Assembly: GCA_022866645.1 (NCBI GenBank)
Contig: JALHUQ010000083.1
Span: 1 to 13,100, forward strand
Source: Woeseiaceae bacterium
GTDB lineage: Bacteria; Pseudomonadota; Gammaproteobacteria; Steroidobacterales; Woeseiaceae
Direction: 5' to 3'
DNA: 13,100 nucleotides
Each line of letters starts with the position of its first letter. The stretch's first letter is position 1. This document shows, piece by piece, positions 7,344 through 13,100 of the stretch. A model generated the notes under the pieces. That model searched no databases. It was given only the letters and a program-made list of their open reading frames with translations, and was not told where the DNA came from. Both the position numbers and the translations under genes were made by a program.

Positions 7344-7799
7344 ATGTTGCTCGACTCCCTATTGGTTCCCGAGACTATCGTCAAGCCGAAAAGCTTCGTT
7401 GGCTTAATGGCGTTATACGAAAGTAACTTTCTGCGATTGTTGCGAATTATCCCGGAGATTGACCGCGTCGATGGTTGCTTTCGGTCTCGCGTGGCGGGAG
7501 ATTGTGACCTTTACGTCGAGGTCATCGAGACAAGTCGTTATACCGTCACATTGTCGATGACATACCACCTGGCGGCCGACAGTGGCCTGCTCGTCGATCC
7601 GGACATGATGGTTCGAGCGTATCTCGATGGCCGACAGGCAGAGGTTTTGGCGATTGGGGAGCAACAGCGACATGCAGCGCTGCGAAGGCTGGTATTCGAG
7701 CACCGAGAGGAACTGGACCGACGCTGGCGCTGCAATGTCATCCTCAATAAATGGCTCGAGTACCTCTCTGATCAGGGGCACCTGATCCTCGACTGCTAG
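7344..7799 (+). CDS. DUF1249 family protein (YqiB-like)
   Basis: A 151-residue cytoplasmic protein of family DUF1249; E. coli YqiB has about 140 residues. Family-typical segments are KPKSFVGLMALYESNFLRLLRIIP (about 14-37), YVEVIETSRYTVTLSM (57-72), DPDMMVRAYLDGRQAEVL (85-102) and the C-terminal NVILNKWLEYLSDQGHLI. No catalytic motif or membrane segment is visible, and the function is unknown. In E. coli the gene sits next to nudF and cpdA; here it follows ppsR by 32 nt and no such partners are present. It could be co-transcribed with ppsR, but a good -10 hexamer in the gap suggests its own promoter. Confidence 0.85.
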   Translation: MLLDSLLVPETIVKPKSFVGLMALYESNFLRLLRIIPEIDRVDGCFRSRVAGDCDLYVEVIETSRYTVTLSMTYHLAADSGLLVDPDMMVRAYLDGRQAEVLAIGEQQRHAALRRLVFEHREELDRRWRCNVILNKWLEYLSDQGHLILDC

Positions 7800-7883
7800 C
7801 ACTGCGGCTGGCTTTACCGTTAGCCGGGTAATCGGCTTGCCAAAACTGTCGATTCAGTCCGTGTTTCGCAACTGATCAATAGT

Positions 7884-7930
7884 CATTATTGGCCCTGATA
7901 CGGGCGCCGGGCATCTGCCTGGCAATAATG
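7884..7930. repeat. Compact three-way-junction inverted repeat
   Basis: Outer arms CATTATTG (7884-7891) and CAATAATG (7923-7930) are a perfect 8-bp inverted repeat. The interior holds two further hairpins back to back: GCCC/GGGC (7892-7895 with 7902-7905, loop TGATAC) and CCGGGC/GCCTGG (7907-7912 with 7917-7922, one G-T pair, loop ATCT). Only base 7906 is left unpaired at the junction. It ends 22 nt before the GTG of the helical-protein gene. It could be a structured leader, an operator, a terminator-like element without a T-run, or a dispersed palindromic repeat. I saw no second copy in this window. Confidence 0.5.
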
Positions 7931-7952
7931 GATTATGTAAAGCGAGACCGTT

Positions 7953-8984
7953 GTGACGAGTCTGACAGGGCTATTCAAACCGCAAACGGAAGAAACGCCA
8001 GACAACGACAAATTGGTCGATCTGTTTCGCAACCGTGCTGAGCTGAAGAAGGAGTTCGCGGCACTACGCACTGAAAAGTATCAATTGCAGGATCGCATCA
8101 AGCAACACGAAGGTGCAACGGCGCGAGTTCAGCAGAAGATGGACCATTTGGAAAGCCTGTTACTGGATCGTGATTGGGTCCACAACGTCGTCGCGTTTTA
8201 CCAGCTGCGCCGCCTCGCGGCGCATTGCAGTGCGAAGCTCACGAGATTTTCCGAACAACTCAAACAACAGCGCGAACAACGCATTCAAAGCAAAGCAATG
8301 AGCGAATGGAATGCACAGCGTGATGTGCAGGTTGCTGAAATAGAACGGTTGATCAATGAGCGCCGTCTAAAGACACAATTACTGGAAGATCAGCTGCAGT
8401 CGGTACGCCATAAGTTCCTGACATTGAATGGCGTAGCGAAAATGTTTCGCGGGCGTAACCTGGAAGAGGAAATTGACGGCATAGTGAGGCAGATCGAGCT
8501 CAGTCAGGCAAAAGAAACTGACCTGCTCAGTACACTCGAGAATATTCAGAATGAAGCTCCCCCTGACCACCAGGGGCTGGATGATGCGACCAAGCGGTCG
8601 ATCAATTTCATGATCCTGGCGTTCGTCCAGCAATTGTATTTGCACTTTGAGGACGACAATCTGGCCGCGATGGCGAAAGAAGCCAGTGAGAAGAGCGTGG
8701 GTGCCATCAATTATGGGACAAAATACGAGTGCGACGAGATTATAGAACGAATCGAAAAGCGCTGGGATTCACTGGAGAGCGTCACAGACTTCGCGGACAT
8801 CATGCAAACAAGATCGAAGCTGATCGCTGATCACGCCAGGTTTCGAAGCGATACCGATGTTGTTCCGGTATCCAGTACAGTTGCGACCCTTTATGCAATT
8901 GACGCAAACGGGCTCGTAAGAGAGAAAGATGCCAACTTGCTCGGCGATAATTATTTCGGGGTTGCTAAGGCCCTGAGCCGCTAG
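7953..8984 (+). CDS. Hypothetical protein, long helical/coiled-coil
   Basis: I do not recognise this 343-residue protein. It has no signal peptide and no membrane segment, so it is probably cytoplasmic. Residues about 20-200 are strongly helical and charged, with coiled-coil character (FRNRAELKKEF, LQDRIKQHEGATARVQQKMDHLESLL, EIERLINERRLKTQLLEDQLQ, LEEEIDGIVRQIELSQ). A globular-looking helical part at about 210-300 includes KRSINFMILAFVQQLYLHF and YECDEIIERIEKRWDSLE, and the C-terminus (305-343) looks like strands and turns. The start is GTG at 7953: an in-frame stop lies at 7938 and the next Met is far downstream at residue 63. The ribosome binding site is weak (GCGAG, 7942-7946). A three-way inverted repeat lies just upstream. 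Its stop is 9 nt from the convergent exported-protein gene. Confidence 0.72.
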   Translation: MTSLTGLFKPQTEETPDNDKLVDLFRNRAELKKEFAALRTEKYQLQDRIKQHEGATARVQQKMDHLESLLLDRDWVHNVVAFYQLRRLAAHCSAKLTRFSEQLKQQREQRIQSKAMSEWNAQRDVQVAEIERLINERRLKTQLLEDQLQSVRHKFLTLNGVAKMFRGRNLEEEIDGIVRQIELSQAKETDLLSTLENIQNEAPPDHQGLDDATKRSINFMILAFVQQLYLHFEDDNLAAMAKEASEKSVGAINYGTKYECDEIIERIEKRWDSLESVTDFADIMQTRSKLIADHARFRSDTDVVPVSSTVATLYAIDANGLVREKDANLLGDNYFGVAKALSR

Positions 8985-8993
8985 TTGCCAGGC

Positions 8994-9464
8994 CTAGATG
9001 TCGCGTCGGTACATCTGCTTCTTATAGCGCGACAGCGTGTCGTCGGACACGCCCGGCAGCCGGGCATTCATTTCAAGCACGGGCCCGACGCTAGTATTAC
9101 TATTGTCGTCATCGTCGCTAGATGTTGCGATGGGTTTCGCCGCAGTGCCAGCCATCGGTGGCGCAAGCGTAGCTTTCGTCAGATTCGATGCCGGTGAATT
9201 AGCTGCGCTGTCGCCTTCATTGAAAGCTTCCCTGATCGCCGCTTCCGCCCGAGGTGCAAGGAGACTCATAGACGAGGCTGGTACATCGTTGCTGACCTGC
9301 TGAGTAACCAGCGATGGAACGGGGATTTCCAAATTTGCTATTGCCACTTCACTACAGGGAATTCGGCTGCTCGTTGCAGCGAGCGCAGGAGCACAGAAAA
9401 TGGCCGCCATCAGACAGATCGCAGCTGTCTTATGTTGGTACGGCGTGCTATGCCGATTTGCCAT
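8994..9464 (-). CDS. Hypothetical exported protein with acidic low-complexity segment
   Basis: I do not recognise this 156-residue protein. Residues 1-29 look like a signal peptide (basic start HKT, hydrophobic AAICLMAAIFCAPALA), so the product is probably periplasmic or secreted. The mature part is Ala/Ser/Pro-rich with one cysteine (C37), an Asp run at 117-120, and a distinct basic C-terminus, LPGVSDDTLSRYKKQMYRRDI (136-156), which looks more constrained than the middle. The frame is open to a start at 9515, but GGAAGGA 7 nt before the ATG at 9464 and the signal peptide fix the start there. It has its own promoter candidate in the 65-nt gap behind prc and runs in the same direction as prc. 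Confidence 0.7.
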   Translation of the reverse strand: MANRHSTPYQHKTAAICLMAAIFCAPALAATSSRIPCSEVAIANLEIPVPSLVTQQVSNDVPASSMSLLAPRAEAAIREAFNEGDSAANSPASNLTKATLAPPMAGTAAKPIATSSDDDDNSNTSVGPVLEMNARLPGVSDDTLSRYKKQMYRRDI

Positions 9465-9491
9465 GAGCCCATCCTTCCGGTGTTGTAGCCG

Positions 9492-9519
9492 AGTATAACA
9501 CCTCGAATAAGACACGCAA
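9492..9519 (-). promoter_or_regulatory. Candidate promoter of the exported-protein gene
   Basis: On the minus strand TTGCGT (9514-9519) and TATACT (9492-9497, 5 of 6 to TATAAT) are separated by 16 bp. Predicted +1 is near 9485, giving a leader of about 20 nt that carries the GGAAGGA ribosome binding site. The site lies between the prc stop and the exported-protein gene. Confidence 0.45.
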
Positions 9520-9529
9520 GTTAGCCGTT

Positions 9530-11677
9530 TCAGTGCGAAATTTGTGCCGTTTGTGCTGGCGTAGCGTTGAGTTCTCGCATCGTCGCCATGTCCGTTACGA
9601 TTTTGGCCGCCTCGTCAAGTTGCACGTCAGGCAGGTCATCGACGTCAAGATCGTCAAGACTCTCGATAGGTTCAAGTTGCAATGCGATGCGCCGATCGTT
9701 TTCTCGTTGCAACGCGTCTGCAAGTTCCTGTGCTCTGGTCGCTCGACGTGTTTCCTTATTCAACGACAGCGTTTTTTGATCGCGAATTCGCTTGCCAGCC
9801 TCGATACGATCCATCTGGTACAGGAAATTTGGGTCGTCTTTCGATCGCTCGGCGTGATTGGCTGCCAGTAACTCAATTGTGCTATTTAGCGGTGCTCCGG
9901 CGGCAAACCGAGTTGTATCCACCGTGTCCCAGGGCAGGGCGTTTTCTCGAGCGCTCTCGCCGACAATCGCAGCGTCGATGTTCGACGGCAATTCAATGTC
10001 CGGATAAACACCCCGATGCTGGGTACTTGCGCCGGTCACTCGGTAGTATTTTCCTATGGTCAAAGTCAACTGCCCGAAGCCATGTTCGTCCTCAGTGCGG
10101 AAATACTGGTCCAGGGAATAGAGATTCTGCACCGTTCCCTTGCCAAACGTCTGCTGTCCGATGATGACGCCCCGAGCGTAGTCCTGAATCGCGCCCGCAA
10201 ATATTTCCGAAGCTGATGCACTGAAGCGATCAACGAGGACCGCCATCGGGCCGTTGTAAGCGACGCGCGCAACCGGATCCGGATCGTCCAGTCGTTGCGG
10301 TGGACTGCGTTCGGTATCGACAGAGTTACGCAATTGGACGATCGGTCCATTATCAATAAAAAGGCCGGACAGCGCAGTGGCCTCGGTCAAATGTCCGCCG
10401 CCGTTGCCACGCATATCGATGACAAGACCATCAATTCCGTCTTCCTCAAGCTCACCGATGAGGCGTTTGACGTCGCGGGTGACACTAGTGAATTCGGTGT
10501 CGCCGCTATTTAACGCACGATAGTCTCGGTAGAAACCCGGAACTTCAATAACGCCGATAGACCACTCACGGCCTTCCCTGGGTACCTTGATGACCTGGCT
10601 TTTCGCTGCCTGTTCTTCCAGTTTGACAGCGCCACGGGTCAGCTCGATAATTTCCTTCGGACTGCCCGGCAAGGAATTCGCCGGTATGATCTGCAAGCGA
10701 ACAATGGACTCAGTTGGACCGCGAATGAGATCGACGACATCGTCCAAACGCCATCCAATGACATCGGTGAATTCACCCTCAGGTCCCTGTGCGACGGCCG
10801 TTATTCTGTCATCACGTTTCAGTTTGCCGTCGAAATCGGCAGGTCCACCGCGAATGATATTTACAATCTGCACGAAATCGTCTTCCGTTTGCAGCGTTGC
10901 GCCGATGCCGACGTAGGACAAGCTCATTGCGATTCGATATTCGTCAGCGTTGCGCGGTGACAGGTAGCTCGAGTGCGGGTCAACGGCATGCGCGAACATA
11001 TTCATGAATCGCTCAAAAACGTCGTCGTTGTTAACCTGATCAAGTCGTTTAATGAAGCCTTTGTAGCGTTTCGTAAGAACCTCGTGAATCTTTTCCCATG
11101 GCTCGTCCTCGAGAGCTAGTGACAGCGCGTCATTGATGACACGTTTTCTCCATATCTCATCGAGTTCCCGAGTATCCGCCGCCCAAGGCTGCTCCATTCG
11201 GTCAAATTCGTATTCTTCGTTCGTAGAATAGTCGGGCTCTGCTTCCAGTTGCGCGAGTGCGAAGTTTAGTCGCTCCCGCACACGGGTCTGATAGACCTCG
11301 AACATTTCGTAAACAGGATCCAGCGGTTTGCTTTTGACGATATCGTCCAGCTGGTAGCGATAGCGCTCGAAGTACTCGATGTCACTGGCGAGCAAGTACA
11401 TGCGATTTCGATCCAGGTCTTCAAGGTAAATATCGAGAACTTTCGATGACAGGGCATCATCGACGGCGACGTGATTGTAGTGAGATTTCTGAATAAACTG
11501 CGCAACCAGTTCGGCAATATTTTCGTGCCTCTGTTCAGCAAAGAGAAACTGGTTGTCATCAATAGGAGAAGTGTTGCCGTCAGAATTGCTGAGAGCAGGT
11601 AACGACATCAACGCGAGCAGCAAAATTGCCAGTCCGCGATATTGGCGTTGTTCAAAAATCGTCAAGGGTTTCTCCAT
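9530..11677 (-). CDS. prc: Tail-specific (C-terminal processing) periplasmic protease Prc/Tsp
   Basis: A Ser-Lys protease that degrades or trims periplasmic proteins and, in E. coli, the peptidoglycan hydrolase MepS and the C-terminus of FtsI. From the ATG at 11677 it has 715 residues (E. coli 682). An N-terminal hydrophobic segment (about 15-30, GLAILLLALMSLPALS) is the signal peptide; next come a helical N-terminal domain, a PDZ domain (about 250-340: LSYVGIGATLQ, GGPADFDGKLKRDDRITAVAQG), and the S41 catalytic domain with VIDMRGNGGG, catalytic S488 in DRFSASASEIF, D499 in QDYARG and K513 in FGKGTVQ. The C-terminal region matches Tsp (ENALPWDTVD, KDPNFLYQ-like segment). A TTG three codons upstream (11686) is also possible; neither start has a clear ribosome binding site. 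Confidence 0.95.
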   Translation of the reverse strand: MEKPLTIFEQRQYRGLAILLLALMSLPALSNSDGNTSPIDDNQFLFAEQRHENIAELVAQFIQKSHYNHVAVDDALSSKVLDIYLEDLDRNRMYLLASDIEYFERYRYQLDDIVKSKPLDPVYEMFEVYQTRVRERLNFALAQLEAEPDYSTNEEYEFDRMEQPWAADTRELDEIWRKRVINDALSLALEDEPWEKIHEVLTKRYKGFIKRLDQVNNDDVFERFMNMFAHAVDPHSSYLSPRNADEYRIAMSLSYVGIGATLQTEDDFVQIVNIIRGGPADFDGKLKRDDRITAVAQGPEGEFTDVIGWRLDDVVDLIRGPTESIVRLQIIPANSLPGSPKEIIELTRGAVKLEEQAAKSQVIKVPREGREWSIGVIEVPGFYRDYRALNSGDTEFTSVTRDVKRLIGELEEDGIDGLVIDMRGNGGGHLTEATALSGLFIDNGPIVQLRNSVDTERSPPQRLDDPDPVARVAYNGPMAVLVDRFSASASEIFAGAIQDYARGVIIGQQTFGKGTVQNLYSLDQYFRTEDEHGFGQLTLTIGKYYRVTGASTQHRGVYPDIELPSNIDAAIVGESARENALPWDTVDTTRFAAGAPLNSTIELLAANHAERSKDDPNFLYQMDRIEAGKRIRDQKTLSLNKETRRATRAQELADALQRENDRRIALQLEPIESLDDLDVDDLPDVQLDEAAKIVTDMATMRELNATPAQTAQISH

Positions 11678-11716
11678 GTCAGTCAAAGACTGTGTTGCGA
11701 TTCGTCCGATTCGGCT

Positions 11717-11745
11717 AGGCTAGATGGCCGGCGTCGTCTGTTCAA
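11717..11745 (-). promoter_or_regulatory. Weak candidate promoter of prc
   Basis: On the minus strand TTGAAC (11740-11745, 4 of 6) and TAGCCT (11717-11722, 3 of 6, key A and T present) are 17 bp apart, giving a leader of about 33 nt before the ATG. The match is poor and is offered only because nothing better is visible in the divergent gap. Confidence 0.2.
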
Positions 11746-11807
11746 GGGCGCATTCGTCATTATTTCATTAAGTTTGCGGTTATTTTGACCAATATGGAAA
11801 AAAACCA

Positions 11808-12092
11808 ATGCGCCCGTTGACCGCCATCACTCTAATTCTCCTCGGATCCTGCTTTGCCATCATGGTCAGTCTTACTGCCGTCATTGTCGTGGTACTCATA
11901 CTCGGTGATGAGTATCCGCGCCTGCAGCACGAATTCGACCCTTTGCTTCGCAGCCTGATCACCTTCGTTGGTATGACAGCAATTTGTGCGTTGAGTTTCT
12001 ACAGTCTCTTAAAAGATCACCGTTGGCGCTATTGGCTGCAGGCCGCTATGTGGACCGCTTTGATACTCACGGGCTGGAGCTATTGGCCGTAA
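11808..12092 (+). CDS. Small hypothetical inner-membrane protein
   Basis: A 94-residue hydrophobic protein that I do not recognise. Three transmembrane segments are visible: about 5-33 (ITLILLGSCFAIMVSLTAVIVVVLILG), 46-67 (LLRSLITFVGMTAICALSFYSLL) and 74-92 (YWLQAAMWTALILTGWSYW). The loops DEYPRLQHEFDP and KDHRWR are charged; the basic second loop suggests it faces the cytoplasm, with the acidic first loop outside. GGA at 11796-11798 lies 9 nt before the ATG. It is divergent from prc and its stop abuts the stop of the convergent YkvA-like gene. The membrane character and intact frame support a real gene; function unknown. Confidence 0.72.
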   Translation: MRPLTAITLILLGSCFAIMVSLTAVIVVVLILGDEYPRLQHEFDPLLRSLITFVGMTAICALSFYSLLKDHRWRYWLQAAMWTALILTGWSYWP

Positions 12093-12635
12093 TTAAGAAC
12101 TGAAGGGCGATGTGAGCGATCGTTTTCGCCGCCGCCGCATCCGTCCCTGCAATTCCTTACGGCGTTCATCGAGCCAGCTTTCACGACTGACTTTGGCGGA
12201 ATGTCCCTGTTCCTGCTGCAAGCGATCCCGATAGCCACAGAAGTCACGGTACGCTTCAATCTCGTGCTTCAGCTCTCGAATAACAAGCTCGATCATTATG
12301 GCGTCGTCAAGGAAGCCAAGTCCTGGAATGTTGTCAGGAATCAGGTCTTCCGGTTCCGCGAAATAGGCCAATGCATTGAGTACACGGGCGGCCTCCTGAT
12401 GCGGCAGACGCCACTCGATATCCGACAACATTTGGATTATCAGTCTGAGATTGCGCAGACGGTTGACGATGAATCCCGGCGCAGCTGACTCTTCGATATT
12501 GGCCAGCAACTCTTCTGCAGCTGCGACGATGTCTTCGGGAGGCAGGCGTGAAGCGGCCTGCCTCGCTTCCAGCATGATAAGCCGGAAGTGCTTCAGGTCG
12601 TTTTCGTCGAGCTCAAATGAGATTCGTAATGACAA
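12093..12635 (-). CDS. YkvA / DUF1232 family protein
   Basis: A 180-residue protein. The DUF1232 signature is seen at about 88-112: ALAYFAEPEDLIPD followed by IPGLGFLDDA. The family is widespread and has no assigned function. Unlike membrane-anchored DUF1232 proteins, this one has no obvious transmembrane helix; it is largely helical and charged, with a long N-terminal helical part (residues 10-85) and a very basic C-terminus (RMRRRRKRS, 165-173). The start is TTG at 12635, supported by GGAG (12643-12646 on the minus strand) 7 nt upstream. It follows the small FDRS-motif gene by 58 nt on the same strand, so the two may be co-transcribed. Confidence 0.8.
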   Translation of the reverse strand: MSLRISFELDENDLKHFRLIMLEARQAASRLPPEDIVAAAEELLANIEESAAPGFIVNRLRNLRLIIQMLSDIEWRLPHQEAARVLNALAYFAEPEDLIPDNIPGLGFLDDAIMIELVIRELKHEIEAYRDFCGYRDRLQQEQGHSAKVSRESWLDERRKELQGRMRRRRKRSLTSPFSS

Positions 12636-12673
12636 TCAACTGCTCCGCCTAGTTGAGCGGCGCAGATTACCAT

Positions 12674-12695
12674 GAAGGAATTTCCGAAGGAATTT
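12674..12695. repeat. Short tandem direct repeat
   Basis: GAAGGAATTT occurs twice (12674-12683 and 12686-12695), with a 12-bp period and CC between. The second copy covers the stop of the minus-strand small gene. The middle can also fold as AATT-T-CC / GGAATT with a GAA loop. No function can be assigned. Confidence 0.5.
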
Positions 12696-13056
12696 ACTTT
12701 CTGAAGCGACTGCTCCAATTCCTGGACCGATCGAAGCCGCCGGTGTTGTAAGGGTCGATTCCAGTTTCCTCACCAGATTCAATGAGCGAATCGTCCAGAA
12801 TCTTCAATGTCTCGTGCGTACCGGTGTCTTCACGGATGTACTTATTCCGAATCAGTACGTTCTTGCCAGGGCCACCGTCTTCGATTGTCGGTGAGCGCTC
12901 GCTGTCGTTCTTCACGAATTCTTTGCTGGTTTTCTGTACAGTCGTTCGTTTTCGGCGCGCAGCAGGGTGTGCGCCGGTACGTCGCAAGGGCTCCGGTGGC
13001 GTGGATTCGTCGGCTGAAAATCGCTCTTTCAACCAGTTCTTTAGTTTCTCCATCAT
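12694..13056 (-). CDS. Small charged hypothetical protein with C-terminal FDRSRNW motif
   Basis: A 120-residue hydrophilic protein without signal peptide or membrane segment. The N-terminus MMEKLKNWLKERF is an amphipathic helix; residues about 20-75 look disordered (Pro, Arg, Lys, Ser rich); the C-terminal third is more ordered-looking: KNVLIRNKYIREDTGTHETLKILDD, then TGIDPYNTGGFDRSRNWSSRFRK. From memory, a PYN-x-G-x-FDRS-x-x-W tail occurs in small uncharacterised gammaproteobacterial proteins, but I cannot check this. The start is uncertain: ATGs at 13056 and 13053 and a TTG at 13095 are in frame, none with a good ribosome binding site; the double ATG is preferred because the helix starts there. 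The 5' flank is cut by the window edge. Confidence 0.62.
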   Translation of the reverse strand: MMEKLKNWLKERFSADESTPPEPLRRTGAHPAARRKRTTVQKTSKEFVKNDSERSPTIEDGGPGKNVLIRNKYIREDTGTHETLKILDDSLIESGEETGIDPYNTGGFDRSRNWSSRFRK

Positions 13057-13100
13057 TTCTGAGTGCCGTGGTCGCCTGTCTACGTGCGCGTGCAAAAAAA

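Noticed and set aside
7822..7837. Inverted repeat AGCCG/CGGCT as a terminator of DUF1249
   Set aside because: Only 5 bp of stem and no T-run after it.
7884..7930. tRNA or tRNA-like gene at the three-way junction
   Set aside because: Only 47 nt, with no T-loop, anticodon arm or CCA-type acceptor; three arms rather than a cloverleaf.
13094..13100. A-run at the window end as a poly-A or assembly signal
   Set aside because: Seven A's at a sequence edge cannot be interpreted; it may be an ordinary run continuing beyond the window.
1..13100. Search for CRISPR arrays, transposon ends, prophage or toxin-antitoxin genes
   Set aside because: No spaced direct repeats, transposase, integrase or toxin-like reading frame was seen on either strand.

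Overview
The window is chromosomal DNA of a Gammaproteobacterium. The evidence is a set of recognisable gammaproteobacterial genes (recR, a HinT-type HIT protein, rsgA divergent from orn, ppsA divergent from its regulator ppsR, a YqiB-type DUF1249 gene, a YgiM-type SH3 protein, and prc/tsp). GC content looks moderate by eye and coding density is very high. The genus cannot be read from the sequence; an uncultured or environmental lineage outside the Enterobacterales is my inference from the gene order. I see no insertion sequence, phage gene, CRISPR array, tRNA or rRNA. The longest stretch without a gene is about 150 bp (7800-7952).

Layout. 1-796: the C-terminal part of recR, cut by the window edge, then a HIT hydrolase 3 nt behind it. 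793-1695 (minus): rsgA, a ribosome-assembly GTPase, whose stop codon overlaps that of the HIT gene. 1780-3342: an orn / DUF938 methyltransferase / GFA zinc-protein operon with overlapping starts and stops, ending in a probable terminator. 3396-4070: a YgiM-like SH3, coiled-coil and membrane-anchor protein. 4071-6440 (minus): ppsA, abutting the SH3 gene stop to stop and divergent from ppsR (6487-7311). 7344-7799: DUF1249. 7953-8984: an unrecognised helical protein. 8994-9464 (minus): an unrecognised exported protein. 9530-11677 (minus): prc. 11808-12092: a small three-helix membrane protein. 12093-12635 (minus): a YkvA/DUF1232 protein. 12694-13056 (minus): a small charged protein with a C-terminal FDRSRNW motif.

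How the parts relate. RsgA (30S maturation) and Orn (the last step of RNA decay) form the divergent pair also seen in E. coli. PpsA and PpsR are enzyme and regulatory kinase/phosphotransferase: PpsA carries the active-site His and the nearby Thr that PpsR is known to act on. Prc works in the periplasm, and the unknown exported protein is encoded just downstream of it on the same strand.

Most of the window is housekeeping, and I found no convincing new multigene system. The items that most deserve a check are: (1) TATAAT-like hexamers at exactly 12 to 7 nt before the ATG of rsgA, the SH3 gene and DUF1249, with ppsR off by one, all without a usable Shine-Dalgarno sequence, which suggests leaderless mRNAs; (2) a compact three-way-junction inverted repeat at 7884-7930 just before the unknown helical gene; (3) three convergent gene pairs that meet stop to stop with no spacer, and a fourth only 9 nt apart.
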